A model generated the notes under the pieces. It was not told the DNA's origin. It did no database searches and worked only from the letters and a program-made list of their open reading frames with translations. Source: Actinacidiphila glaucinigra (GTDB lineage: Bacteria > Actinomycetota > Actinomycetes > Streptomycetales > Streptomycetaceae). From it: a DNA stretch of 64,000 nt. Position 1 is the stretch's first letter, and every line of letters starts with the position of its first letter. Of this stretch, positions 43,456-51,729 are shown piece by piece. The stretch spans positions 1 through 64,000 of the forward strand of contig NZ_FZOF01000032.1 of the NCBI RefSeq assembly GCF_900188405.1. The letters are read 5' to 3'. A program made the translations under genes and the position numbers.

Positions 43456-44358
43456 ATGAGGCTTATGAGCAGGCATACGCACGAGAAGCAGGGCTCCCCG
43501 AACGGCCCCGTCCCCGCAGCGATGGACACCCTGGAAGAGCAGGAGTGGCTCGACGGACCCGCCGCCGGTGTCCGCAGAGCCGTCCGCGCCCTGCCCCTGG
43601 GCCGGGGGCGTGACGCGCTGCGCGGCCTGTGGCTCGGCCACCCCCTGCACCCGGTGCTGGTGCAGGTGCCGATCGGCGCCTGGACCTGTGCCGGGATACT
43701 CGACCTGCTCCCCGGCGAGAGCCGCGCGGCGCGCCGTCTGGTGGCGGTGGGACTGGTCTCCGCCGGGCCCGCGGCCCTCGCCGGATGGGTGGACTGGGCG
43801 GAGCAACGCCCCCGCCAGGCCCGTGTCGGCCTGGTCCACGCGACCGCCAACCTCGCCGCCGTCACCGCCTACGCGGCGTCTTTGGCGTACCGGATCAAGG
43901 GCCGTCCCCTGCTCGGCAGGGCCCTGGGCTTCGGCGGGATGACCCTCGCCACGATGGGCGGGGTGCTCGGCGGCCACCTCGCCTACCGGCAGGGCGCCGG
44001 CGTGAACCACGCGGAGGCGGTGCCCGTGCTGGTGGAGCCGGGCTGGCACCGCATCGGGGTGCCGCAGGACTTCCCGGTCGGCGAACCGGTGCGGCGGATG
44101 GCCGACGAGGTGGCGGTGGTCGTGGTCCGGGAGTACGACGGGCGGTTCCACGCCCTGGCCGACCGCTGCAACCACATGAACGGCCCCTTGCACGAGGGCA
44201 AGGTGCTGGAGGGCTGCCTCGAATGCCCCTGGCACGGCAGCCAGTTCCGCCTCTCGGACGGCGCCAACGTCCAGGGGCCGGCGACCGCGCCGCAGCCCCG
44301 CTTCGACTGCCGGATATCCCCGGACGGACAGGTCGAGGTCCGGCTCGGCCGGAACTGA
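43456..44358 (+). CDS. DUF2231 membrane protein fused to Rieske domain
   Basis: A 300-residue fusion. Residues 60-180 form a DUF2231-type membrane part with four hydrophobic helices (GHPLHPVLVQVPIGAW is the hallmark). Residues 195-298 form a Rieske 2Fe-2S domain with C238-x-H240 and C257-x2-H260 (CNH and CPWH). It should anchor a Rieske cluster at the membrane for electron transfer; the partner is unknown. AGGAAAG precedes the ATG at 43456. The next gene starts 20 bases after its stop. Confidence 0.88.
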   Translation: MRLMSRHTHEKQGSPNGPVPAAMDTLEEQEWLDGPAAGVRRAVRALPLGRGRDALRGLWLGHPLHPVLVQVPIGAWTCAGILDLLPGESRAARRLVAVGLVSAGPAALAGWVDWAEQRPRQARVGLVHATANLAAVTAYAASLAYRIKGRPLLGRALGFGGMTLATMGGVLGGHLAYRQGAGVNHAEAVPVLVEPGWHRIGVPQDFPVGEPVRRMADEVAVVVVREYDGRFHALADRCNHMNGPLHEGKVLEGCLECPWHGSQFRLSDGANVQGPATAPQPRFDCRISPDGQVEVRLGRN

Positions 44359-44377
44359 GCGACGAGGAGGAGCAGCC

Positions 44378-44854
44378 ATGAGTCAGCAAGCTCTCGAGAT
44401 CTACATGAACGACCATCTGGCCGGTTCCACCACCGGTCAACTGATCTCCCGTCATCTCGCCGACCACCACCGCTCCTTGCCGCACGGGGGCGAACTGCGG
44501 CGCGTGGCCGACGAGATCGAGGAGGACCGGCAGAGCCTCCTCGACCTGATGGCCGCCCTGGACGTCCCGGCACGCCGGCACAAGGTCTACGCGGGCTGGC
44601 TCGCCGAGAAGGCACGCCTGCTCAAGCTCAACGGACGGGTCACCCGCCGCTCCGGCCTGAGCACGGTCATCGAACTCGAGGCGCTGCGCCTCGGCATCGA
44701 GGGCAAGAGCCTGCTGTGGGAGTCGCTCCTGACGCTCACGCCGAGGGAGGAGCTGGACGAGGGCCGGCTCCGCACCCTCCTGGACCGCGCGCACGAGCAG
44801 ATCGACACGGTCGAGACCGTGCGACGCGAGGCCGTCGGCGCCGGTCTCGGCTGA
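44378..44854 (+). CDS. conserved helical protein
   Basis: A 158-residue all-helical protein (IYMNDHLAGSTTGQLISRHL, EIEEDRQSLLDLMAALDV, LNGRVTRRSGLSTVIELEAL). The spacing of Glu/His residues (EEDR, ELEAL) recalls ferritin-like bundles, but no complete metal motif is visible. GAGGAGGAG precedes the ATG. It follows the Rieske fusion gene by 20 bases and is probably co-transcribed, so a linked redox or storage role is possible. Function unknown. Confidence 0.8.
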   Translation: MSQQALEIYMNDHLAGSTTGQLISRHLADHHRSLPHGGELRRVADEIEEDRQSLLDLMAALDVPARRHKVYAGWLAEKARLLKLNGRVTRRSGLSTVIELEALRLGIEGKSLLWESLLTLTPREELDEGRLRTLLDRAHEQIDTVETVRREAVGAGLG

Positions 44855-44947
44855 AGGGCCTGGGGTCACCGTGGCGCATCTGGTGATGATCCGCCGGAAC
44901 GGGGTAGCCGCCCCTCAGGGGCAGGACGAGCAAATGGGGTGAAAGGA

Positions 44948-45274
44948 ATGCCAGCAGGGTCGAACCGCAAGCGTGAGCGGCAGTACGAGCACATCAAGGA
45001 GAGCGCCAAGGAGCGCGGGGAGAGCGAGAAGCGGGCCGAGGAGACCGCCGCCCGCACCGTCAACAAGGAACGCGCCCGCGCCGGCGAGTCGAAGACCGCC
45101 AGCCGCAGCTCCCTCGAGGACATGTCCTCGGGCAGGCGCGGCGGGCAGCGCTCCGGCAAGGGCTCGCAGGGACCCACCTACGACCAGCTCTACGCCGAGG
45201 CGAAGCGCCGCAACGTCGACGGCCGCTCCCACATGAACAAGGCCGAACTCCGACGCGCCCTCGGCGGCAGCTGA
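44948..45274 (+). CDS. basic charged protein with Rho-N-like C-terminus
   Basis: A 108-residue protein, nearly all charged or small in the first 70 residues (KRERQYEHIKESAKERGESEKR), with a C-terminal helix pair YDQLYAEAKRRNVDGRSHMNKAELRRAL that resembles the Rho-N/SAP-like fold (given here as QLYAEAKRRNV and MNKAELRRAL). Similar proteins are often labelled plasmid stabilisation proteins without proof. GAAAGGA precedes the ATG. Probably nucleic-acid-associated. Confidence 0.8.
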   Translation: MPAGSNRKRERQYEHIKESAKERGESEKRAEETAARTVNKERARAGESKTASRSSLEDMSSGRRGGQRSGKGSQGPTYDQLYAEAKRRNVDGRSHMNKAELRRALGGS

Positions 45275-45304
45275 CCGCACGCGGGCCGACCAGTGGAGGA
45301 CATC

Positions 45305-45460
45305 ATGGTCATCCTCGGCATCATCCTTCTGATCATCGGCTTCCTCGCCGGGATCTCGATCCTCTGGACCATCGGACTCATCCTGGTCGTCATCGGCCTC
45401 GTGCTCTGGGTGCTGGGCGCCGTGGGGCACTCGGTCGGCGGACGACGGCACTACTGGTAG
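45305..45460 (+). CDS. 51-residue hydrophobic membrane protein (DUF6131-like)
   Basis: A 51-residue protein made almost wholly of two hydrophobic helices (VILGIILLIIGFLAG and GLILVVIGLVLWVLG) with a basic tail HSVGGRRHYW. GGAGG precedes the ATG at 45305. I recall similar short proteins as DUF6131. It probably packs in the membrane and may affect stress tolerance, but nothing is proven. It lies 30 bases after the charged protein gene. Confidence 0.8.
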   Translation: MVILGIILLIIGFLAGISILWTIGLILVVIGLVLWVLGAVGHSVGGRRHYW

Positions 45461-45598
45461 GCGGCGCGCAGGTCCGCCCTCGGATGCCGCCGGCGACTCC
45501 GCCGCCACAGGCGAGCGGACCGCGAGGTTCCGTTTCCAGCGACCGTACGCGGGAAGTCACAGAGGAGATGCGCTGACCGCGTTCCAGGGAGGTGTGCC

Positions 45599-45829
45599 GT
45601 GAGTACGACACCCGCCGGCAACCGTTCCGCCCCGTACAGCGGCACCGAACACAAGGTGCCGCCCACCGAGACGCCCCCGGGGGAGAGCAGCACCACGGAG
45701 GGGATCTCCGTCCCCGAGCGGCCGGAACTCCGCAAGGCGTGGGGTTTCGCTCCGCTGGTGCTCATCCTCGGCGTCGTCGCGGTCTTCCTCGCCGGCGTGA
45801 TCGCCATGATCGTCGCCTTGTCCTCGTAG
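45599..45829 (+). CDS. small C-tail-anchored protein (DUF6480-like)
   Basis: A 76-residue protein with a polar Pro/Thr/Glu-rich N-terminal half (TETPPGESSTTEG) and one C-terminal membrane span (FAPLVLILGVVAVFLAGVIA). GGGAGG precedes the GTG at 45599. The shape matches DUF6480 as I remember it. Function unknown. Confidence 0.7.
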   Translation: MSTTPAGNRSAPYSGTEHKVPPTETPPGESSTTEGISVPERPELRKAWGFAPLVLILGVVAVFLAGVIAMIVALSS

Positions 45830-46047
45830 ACGTGCGGCGATCGGGCGTCCGCCGGCCCGGGCGGTTCCCGGACGCCGGGAGGGGGGCCCGGCGCCCGGCG
45901 CATTCACCCACCGTGCGGCTGCCTCACCGCAGAATCCGGTTGCCCCCGTTCGGAGGTTCCACACCCGGACGGGGGCCGATTTCCGCGCGCCCGAACTGGA
46001 GGGGCCGCGTGGCGAGTGGGGATCCCGGTGTGAAATGATCTTGGTTC

Positions 46048-46488
46048 GTGGCTCGTGGAGATCTGACGGACGAGCAGTGGGCCGTGCTGGAGCCCTTGCT
46101 GCCCGTGCGCAAGAAGGCCGGTCGCCCGGCGGTCTGGACCCGGCGGCAGTTGATCGACGGCATACGGTTCCGGGTCCGGACCGGTGTGCCCTGGCGGGAC
46201 GTGCCCGAGCAGTACGGGTCGTGGGGCCGGGTGTACGAGCTGTTTCGCCGCTGGCAGCGGGACGGCACCTGGCAGCGGGTCTTCACGCAACTCCAGGCCC
46301 GGGCGGATGCGAAGGACCTGATCGGCTGGGATCTCGACGTCGACGCCTCCGCCACCGTCCACCGCACCCGCCGGCGGGCCGAGGGGCGGCGCTGCCCGGC
46401 GCCCGCCCGCACGACGCCGCCGACGTCGAAGCCCGACGTGCTCGTGACCTTCGAGGCTGCATCCGGCAGCACGCTCACCGTCCGGTGA
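46048..46488 (+). pseudogene. truncated IS5/IS4-type transposase
   Basis: About 100 codons match the N-terminal half of IS5-family transposases: LTDEQWAVLEPLLP, GRPAVWTRRQLIDGIRF, GVPWRDVPEQYG and YELFRRWQRDGTW, then WDLDVDASATVHR, the first catalytic-Asp region. After about residue 105 the sequence loses homology, the second Asp and the Glu are missing, and it ends at 146 residues where a full enzyme has about 270. Complete terminal inverted repeats were not found, so the copy is a remnant. Confidence 0.85.
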
Positions 46489-46502
46489 TCTCCGACGACG
46501 AA

Positions 46503-46537
46503 CGGGGTGCCAGCCGCGAATCGCGGCCGGCACCCCG
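46503..46537. terminator. nested hairpin
   Basis: Outer arms CGGGGTGCC (46503-46511) and GGCACCCCG (46529-46537) enclose inner arms GCCGCG and CGCGGC. It lies between the transposase remnant and the converging hydrophobic-protein gene. Confidence 0.8.
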
Positions 46538-46560
46538 GCGTGCTGCGAGCGAACGTCAGG

Positions 46561-46728
46561 TCACCATCGGTACCAGCGGCGGCGTCCGCCGCCCTCGGCG
46601 GCCCGGAACACGAAGCCGAGCAGCCACACCACCAGGACGATCACCGCGATCCACCACAGGGCCTTGAGGGCGAATCCCGCCCCGAAGAGGATCAGGGCCA
46701 GCAGCAGGACGACCAGCAAAGGAACCAT
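46561..46728 (-). CDS. 55-residue conserved hydrophobic protein
   Basis: A 55-residue protein with two hydrophobic helices (VPLLVVLLLALILFGAGF and WWIAVIVLVVWLLGFV) and a basic tail GGGRRRWYRW. Near-identical proteins are, as I recall, very widely conserved in Streptomyces, usually named only hydrophobic protein. GAGG precedes the ATG at 46728 by eight bases. Location is the membrane; function unknown. Confidence 0.85.
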   Translation of the reverse strand: MVPLLVVLLLALILFGAGFALKALWWIAVIVLVVWLLGFVFRAAEGGGRRRWYRW

Positions 46729-46836
46729 GTCTACAACCTCCTGACCCCGCGTGTGCCCCGGGTCCGCGTCACCATGCACCGTGCCGCGGGGGCGACGGCC
46801 CGGAGGGCTGTCGGACCGGGGTGGCATGATCCGCCC

Positions 46837-47976
46837 ATGAGCCTGACCACGCGGCAACTCGCCCTCGCCACCCTGGACCGTCAGCTCCTGCTCGAACGCC
46901 GGAGCCTGGACGTGGCCGAGGCCGTCCGTCAGGTCTGCGCTCTGCAGGCGCAGGCCCCGGCCTCCCCGTACCTGGCGCTGTGGAACCGCGTGCGGGACTT
47001 CGCCCCGGAGGACCTGGACGCGGCGTTCGCGGACCGCCGCATAGTCAAGGCGACCTTGATGCGGATCACGCTGCACGCCGTCCACGCCGAGGACCATGCC
47101 GCACACCATGCCGCGATGGTGCGCACGCTGCGGGGGTCCCGGCTGTACGACCGCCGCTACAGCTCGACCGGTCTGGACCCCTCCGACGCCGACGCGATCC
47201 TCCCCGAACTCGCGGGCTTCCTCGCCCGGCCCCGCATAGGCGCCGAGGTCGAGAACGAGGTCACGGCACGGTTCGGCGAGCACGCGCACCGGGTGTGGTG
47301 GGCGCTGCGCACCTACGCCCCGATGCACCATGTGCCGGCCGGCGGCCCCTGGTCGTTCACCCAGCCGAACACCTACCGCGCCGCCGAGGCGGTCCCCGCA
47401 CCGACGCCGGAGGAGGCGGACGCCGGCGTGCGGCAGCTGCTGCTGTCGTACCTGCGCGCCTTCGGGCCCGGCTCCACCCAGGACTTCGCACGCTTCACGC
47501 TGCTGCAGCGCTCCGTCGTCACCGAGGCGCTGCAGGGGCTCGGCGACCAGGTGGTGCGGGTGGCGGGCCCCGGCCGCGCCCCGCTGTACGACCTCGTGGG
47601 CGCCACCGTCCCGGAGGAGGACACACCGGCGCCGCCGAGGCTGCTCCCGATGTGGGACAGCATCCTGTTCGCCCACACCGGCGCCGGCCGGGTCGTCCCC
47701 GAGGAATACCGGCCGGCTGTCGTCCGGCGGAACGGGGACACGCTGCCCTGCCTGCTCGTCGACGGGCAGGTCGCCGGGGTGTGGCGGGCGGTGGACGGCG
47801 GAGTGGAGATGACCGCCTTCCGCAAGCTCGGCAAAGCGGCCTGGGAAGGCCTGGCCGAGGAGGCGGCCAAGCTTTGGGCGCTGCTCGCCGACCGTGATCC
47901 GGCCGTCTACCGGCGCTACGGACACTGGTGGGACAAGGGGCTCCCCGGCGTCGAGAGCCGCTTCGTCAAGGACTGA
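46837..47976 (+). CDS. AlkZ-like winged-helix protein (HTH_42)
   Basis: A 379-residue protein of the HTH_42/AlkZ superfamily. VAEAVRQVCALQAQAPASPYLALWNR shows the family's Q-A-Q motif (ALQAQAP, about 35-41), and the C-terminal part holds LLPMWDSILFAH and ...LLVDGQVAGVW. AlkZ members are DNA glycosylases that unhook interstrand crosslinks from antibiotics, and the QxQ/QxD loop carries the catalytic residues; here QAQ is seen. A repair role is possible but not assured. CATGAT ends six bases before the ATG at 46837, suggesting a leaderless message. Confidence 0.85.
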   Translation: MSLTTRQLALATLDRQLLLERRSLDVAEAVRQVCALQAQAPASPYLALWNRVRDFAPEDLDAAFADRRIVKATLMRITLHAVHAEDHAAHHAAMVRTLRGSRLYDRRYSSTGLDPSDADAILPELAGFLARPRIGAEVENEVTARFGEHAHRVWWALRTYAPMHHVPAGGPWSFTQPNTYRAAEAVPAPTPEEADAGVRQLLLSYLRAFGPGSTQDFARFTLLQRSVVTEALQGLGDQVVRVAGPGRAPLYDLVGATVPEEDTPAPPRLLPMWDSILFAHTGAGRVVPEEYRPAVVRRNGDTLPCLLVDGQVAGVWRAVDGGVEMTAFRKLGKAAWEGLAEEAAKLWALLADRDPAVYRRYGHWWDKGLPGVESRFVKD

Positions 47977-48168
47977 CCGCGGAGCCGCGACTGGGCGTTG
48001 GCCGTTACGGCTTCCGCCGCGCTGCGCCCCACGGGTCACAGGACCCACTTCGGCCCCACGCGCCGTGTTCGGGCCACGTGTCCATGGCCACGATCATTCG
48101 CATCTATGCTCGGCCTTACAGGGCATTACGCCCCAGCACCCTCCCGGAGACATGGAGGAGGCCCACTC

Positions 48169-48336
48169 ATGGGACAGCCGGAGAAGGAGACCCGCGAGGA
48201 GCCGGAACGGGAGCCGGGAGAAGACGGCACGCGGGAATCAGGCACGCGCTCCGGGGGTGAAGAGCAATCGGACTCGGAGCAGACGAAGATCCCGCCGCAC
48301 GAGAAGCGACGGGGAACCGGCCTGGAAGACTTCTAG
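48169..48336 (+). CDS. small acidic disordered protein
   Basis: A 55-residue protein rich in Glu, Gly, Arg and Pro with no hydrophobic core, so likely disordered. GGAGGAGG precedes the ATG at 48169. No family with a known role is recognised. It lies in a run of small stress-type genes and ends next to a terminator. Confidence 0.65.
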   Translation: MGQPEKETREEPEREPGEDGTRESGTRSGGEEQSDSEQTKIPPHEKRRGTGLEDF

Positions 48337-48368
48337 GTCGCCGTGCCGCCGGCGTCGACGCCGGCGAG

Positions 48369-48401
48369 CGGGGCGCCGCCCGCAGTACGGAGGGCGCCCC
48401 G
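48369..48401. terminator. bidirectional hairpin
   Basis: Perfect 9-bp arms CGGGGCGCC (48369-48377) and GGCGCCCCG (48393-48401), next to a 20-bp perfect palindrome (48347-48366), between converging genes. Confidence 0.65.
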
Positions 48402-48407
48402 CCGGAC

Positions 48408-48881
48408 TCAGGTCGACAGGAGGCGGTTGAAGAAGGAGCGGTAGCGCCGGAGCGCCGTACGCAGCTCTTCGGTGTTCACCTCTTCGCCGCGGGTCCACTG
48501 GCCCTCCAGGCCCTGCTTGTGCTGGGCGAAGGTCGACGCCAGCTTCTGCATGACGTCGGCGACCAACTCGTCGGCGGCGTGCACGGCATCGCGCGGGTCG
48601 TCGACGAACTCGCTCTGGATCTGCTGCCAGCGGGTGCGGAAGTTCTCCTCGTCCGCGGAGTTCAGCAGCTGCGGGGCCTCGTCCGCGGCGTTGTCCCGGG
48701 TGGGGGCGCCGACCGCGTCGTCCGGCGGCGGTTCGCCCCGCGCCCCGGTGCTCTCGCCGGGGTACTCCGGTGCCCTGGAGGCCGCCCCGGGGCGGTCCTG
48801 CGGGGGGCCGGGAGGCGCGTGGGTCTCTGCGAGGTCTTCGGTGGCCAGACCGCTTCCGCGGGAGACACGCTCGCGTTCCAT
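48408..48881 (-). CDS. hypothetical protein sharing a C-terminal domain with its neighbour
   Basis: A 157-residue soluble protein with a Pro/Gly-rich disordered N-terminal 75 residues and a helical C-terminal domain: RWQQIQSEFVDDPRDAVHAAD, VADVMQKL, and LRTALRRYRSFFNRLL. The same pattern is found in the upstream neighbour (EWTSVQEEFVDRPEDAVHDAD, LRGAMVHYRALFDELL), so the two are paralogues from a duplication. GGAG precedes the ATG. Function unknown; it is probably co-transcribed with the neighbour, 54 bases away. Confidence 0.8.
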   Translation of the reverse strand: MERERVSRGSGLATEDLAETHAPPGPPQDRPGAASRAPEYPGESTGARGEPPPDDAVGAPTRDNAADEAPQLLNSADEENFRTRWQQIQSEFVDDPRDAVHAADELVADVMQKLASTFAQHKQGLEGQWTRGEEVNTEELRTALRRYRSFFNRLLST

Positions 48882-48935
48882 CGTTTCTCCGCCTTTCCGG
48901 GTGGGTGTTCCGGGTTCCGCGTCCCGGGCGCTTCG

Positions 48936-49493
48936 TCAGGCCCGGGCGTGGCGCCGCCCGCCGCCGTCGGTGAGCAGCTCGTCGAACAGGGCGCGGTAGT
49001 GGACCATCGCGCCGCGCAGCTGTTCAGTGGTGGCCTCGTGCCGGGTGCTGAGGTCGTTGACCTCGTGCGCCGCCCGGTAGTGGTCCAGGGTTCGGCCGTG
49101 CTCCACCGACAGGTCCTTGACCTGCTGGTCGAAGTCGTCGGTCGGGTAGCCGCGGTCGTGCATCAGGGAGACCACGAGGCTGTCGGCGTCGTGGACGGCG
49201 TCCTCGGGCCGGTCGACGAACTCCTCCTGGACGCTGGTCCACTCCCGCGCGTAGCGGTCACGGGCACCGCTCGGCAGCGGCTTGATGTCCAGCGAGTCGT
49301 GACGCTTGGTGCGTGCGGCGAGGTCGCGCTCGGCATCCATGCGGCTGTCGGCCCCTTCGACCGTCCGGTCGTACTCCGGGCCGAAGCGGTCCTTCAGGCG
49401 CTGGTGCCGGATGAAAAGGGTGGACGCGACCGCGATCAGGGCGAGAACCACCACCACGGGGATGATGATCGCCAGAAGTGTCCCTGTTGACAT
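48936..49493 (-). CDS. membrane-anchored paralogue of the downstream protein
   Basis: A 185-residue protein with one N-terminal span (LLAIIIPVVVVLALIAVAS, about 6-26), a charged region, and the same helical domain as its downstream neighbour (about 80-180). The domain should face the cytoplasm. The pair therefore gives a soluble and a membrane-bound version. GGGAG precedes the ATG at 49493. I recall this domain as common in actinobacteria without a function. Confidence 0.8.
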   Translation of the reverse strand: MSTGTLLAIIIPVVVVLALIAVASTLFIRHQRLKDRFGPEYDRTVEGADSRMDAERDLAARTKRHDSLDIKPLPSGARDRYAREWTSVQEEFVDRPEDAVHDADSLVVSLMHDRGYPTDDFDQQVKDLSVEHGRTLDHYRAAHEVNDLSTRHEATTEQLRGAMVHYRALFDELLTDGGGRRHARA

Positions 49494-49606
49494 GGGGTCG
49501 ACTCCCTAGCACTCACGGGAAACCCCCCTCGTGGCGACGCCTGCCCCGGGCCATGTCTCCGAAACGCCACTTCTGCGGGTATTCGTCACGTGACCGCGTC
49601 GGCCGT

Positions 49607-50083
49607 TCAGGACCTGCCGCGCTCCGCGCGCAGGTGCTCGACGACCGGGGTGAGGGCGTTGCGCAGGGCCGTCTGGTCCTCGGCGGGGAGCAGGTCGATG
49701 AAGTGCTCCCGTACGGCGGCGACGTGGTGCGGGGCGACCTTGCGCATGGTCTCCCAGCCGTCCTCGGTCAGGACGGCGAACAGCCCGCGCCGGTCGGACT
49801 CGCAGTTCTCGCGGCGGACCAGGCCGGTCTTCTCCATGCGGCTGATCTGGTGCGAGAGGCGGCTCTTGGACTGGAGGGTGGCGCGGGCGAGGTCGCTCAT
49901 CCGCATGCGGTGGCGGGGCGACTCCGAGAGGTTCACCAGGATCTCGTAGTCGTTGATGGTGAGGTCGAACGGCTCCAGATCGCGTCCGAGTTGGTTGAGC
50001 AGCAGCGTGCCGACGTCCACATAGGTGCGCCAGGCCCGCTGCTCGTCAGTGGTCAGCCATTCGTCGCTCTTGCCCTTCTCCAT
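49607..50083 (-). CDS. MarR-family regulator
   Basis: A 158-residue winged-helix protein: LTINDYEILVNLSESPRHRMRMSDLARATLQSKSRLSHQISRMEKTGLVRRE (quoted in pieces: DYEILVNLSE, MSDLARAT, SRLSHQISRMEKTGLV) then the wing CESDRRGLFAVLTEDG. TATGAT ends six bases before the ATG at 50083 on the minus strand, so it is probably leaderless. It is upstream of degraded sequence, so its original divergent target may have been lost. Confidence 0.92.
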   Translation of the reverse strand: MEKGKSDEWLTTDEQRAWRTYVDVGTLLLNQLGRDLEPFDLTINDYEILVNLSESPRHRMRMSDLARATLQSKSRLSHQISRMEKTGLVRRENCESDRRGLFAVLTEDGWETMRKVAPHHVAAVREHFIDLLPAEDQTALRNALTPVVEHLRAERGRS

Positions 50084-50348
50084 TTCGCCATCATATCCAG
50101 CGTGCCAATTCCACTTGAAAGCTGCACATTTTAGCGGTGGGCGCAAGGGGGCGTCACTCAGAAACGCAGCACCCCTCGCTGTGAGTACCCGGCGACGCGA
50201 ACGCGGTGGCACGAAGTGCGGAGGCGGGGAGGCGGACTTCGTGCCGGGCGTCACGGCGGCGTCGTGGGTGGACACGGGTTCTGACGGACGGGGTCCGACG
50301 GGCGTCGATGCCGGAGCCACCTTGCGATCGGGAAACGGGAGAAGTCCG

Positions 50349-50453
50349 ATGCGCATGGTGCGTGCGGAGGAGGACCTCCTGCCGCTGGACGCGGAGTCCG
50401 GGGAGCCGCGGGCGCTGTCGACGGCGGTGTGTGTCGTCGTCGGCGCGCCGTGA
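50349..50453 (+). CDS. possible 34-residue ORF
   Basis: A 34-codon frame with GGGAG eight bases before the ATG; the product starts MRMVRAEEDLLPLDAESG. It may be a real small protein or the start of a decayed gene. Codon use is normal, but there is no family support. Confidence 0.3.
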   Translation: MRMVRAEEDLLPLDAESGEPRALSTAVCVVVGAP

Positions 50454-50626
50454 CCCCACCCCGTCCGGCGGGGTGTTCGAGGCGGAAGGGCACCGCCGGC
50501 GGGCGGGGTTCGCGACGCGGCCGCAGGCGCGGATGGTGGACCTGAACCGGGGGGCGGTGGCGCACCATCTCCCGGCCGGAGGAGCCCGCGTCGCCCTGCT
50601 CGGGCTGGAACCAGGGCATCGCCTGC

Positions 50627-50980
50627 GTGGGCCCCTCGGGGGAGTGCTCCATGGCGACCTGGCGCAGGATCGTCGAGGTGAACCTCGTCGGAAGCGCTCT
50701 GACCGCCCGGGCCTTCCTCCCGCAGTCGCCGGCCACCCGCGGCTACTACCTGTGGGTCTCCTCGCTCGTGGCGATCGGCGCCGCCACGTTGACATACGCC
50801 CACTGTGGCTCCAGGTCAGGGGTAGAGGCCTTCACGCACTCCCTGCGCGCCGAGGTGGCCCGCCGCGGCGTCCACGCGGTGCGCACAACCTCCTTGCCCG
50901 GCCTGGTCGCCTGGCGGGCCCGCCACGCGATGGGCGCCCTGGAACAGCGGGTCGACATCGTCGAGGACGCCGCACGGTGA
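50627..50980 (+). pseudogene. SDR gene fragment
   Basis: The middle of a short-chain dehydrogenase is recognisable: IVEVNLVGSALTARAFLPQ, RGYYLWVSSLVAI (catalytic Ser region), then YAHCGSRSGVEAFTHSLRAEVARRGV where the Tyr-x3-Lys pair should be, with Lys replaced by Arg. The N-terminal cofactor fold (TGxxxGxG) is absent and the C-terminus is unrelated. It is a remnant inside the degraded region. Confidence 0.7.
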
Positions 50981-51167
50981 CCCGCGCGTCCACGAAGCTC
51001 GGGCGGCAGGGCCCGGCGCCGCGGCACGGCGGCCTGAGGCATCGGGTCGGCCTGCCGGTGTGGGAGTACGGTGAAGACGGCAAGGAGCAACGCCCGAGGA
51101 CAGCCGAGCCGGTCGGGCTTCGGGGAACGGGCGTGCTGGGCGGGCCGCCTGAGACGAGCGAGACACC

Positions 51168-51665
51168 ATGGCCGACTCCGATACCCCGAACCTTCCCGAA
51201 CTCCTCCCGGATGAGATCCGGCGAGAAGTGAGGCCCGGCACGGCACTGCTGAGGCTGGAGACGACCCACGACCGCCAGGGCATCCTCGACGGTGCGTGGT
51301 GGCCGCGTTCCCGCGACATCGTCGCGGAGCTTCCCAGCCTGATCACCGAGCTTGTCCGTTATCTGGGCCCCATCTCGCGTGTCGGCCTGGACGCGAGCGC
51401 CTGGGACGAACTCCCCACGCGCCTGACCATCGACGACCGGGTCGTGCACATCGACTCCTTCGCCGTCGGTGACGACACGGTCCTGATCACCCGCAGCGAG
51501 CGGGACCACTTCTCGCTGCTGGTGGTCCCGCCGCAGACAACCCCCGATGCGGCGCGCGCCGCGATGGCCAAGGCGGTGGAGGCCGGCAACGTCAGAGGGG
51601 CCGAACAGATCCTCATCGACACGGGCACCGATCCGGATCCTCCACGGCGAGTGAAGGGACGATGA
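51168..51665 (+). CDS. DUF5994 protein
   Basis: A 165-residue protein with the DUF5994 core ILDGAWWPRSRDIVAELPSLI (about 41-61; here noted as DGAWWPRSRD) and the later DDRVVHIDSFAVGDDTVLI and SLLVVPPQTTPDAA. A second DUF5994 protein lies at 52682-53242 with a matching DGAWWPRSRD. Function is unknown. The RBS is weak (GAGCGAG). It converges on the membrane protein gene at 51963. Confidence 0.85.
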   Translation: MADSDTPNLPELLPDEIRREVRPGTALLRLETTHDRQGILDGAWWPRSRDIVAELPSLITELVRYLGPISRVGLDASAWDELPTRLTIDDRVVHIDSFAVGDDTVLITRSERDHFSLLVVPPQTTPDAARAAMAKAVEAGNVRGAEQILIDTGTDPDPPRRVKGR

Positions 51666-51701
51666 CCCACCCCGGGCGCGGGAGCCCTGCCCGAACGCAA
51701 A

Positions 51702-51729
51702 CGGCCCCGGCGCATTCACACGCCAGGGC
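51702..51729 (+). terminator. hairpin after DUF5994 gene
   Basis: Arms GGCCCCGGCG (51702-51711) and CGCCAGGGCC (51720-51729), one mismatch, eight-base loop. The rest of 51666-51962 holds no gene. Confidence 0.5.

Larger units (their letters stand above)
50084..51167. other. decayed region with gene remnants
   Basis: This 1.08-kb stretch has lost normal coding structure apart from two features listed separately (a 34-codon ORF and an SDR fragment). An imperfect palindrome TTCCACTTGAA near 50108-50118 may be a MarR operator. The region looks like eroded genes between MarR and the DUF5994 gene. Confidence 0.5.

Noticed and set aside
46048..46488. Intact IS5-type insertion sequence
   Set aside because: The coding part lacks the second half with the remaining catalytic residues, and paired terminal inverted repeats were not found.
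45904..46533. Minus-strand frame across the transposase remnant
   Set aside because: It is antisense to recognisable transposase sequence and has no start with RBS.
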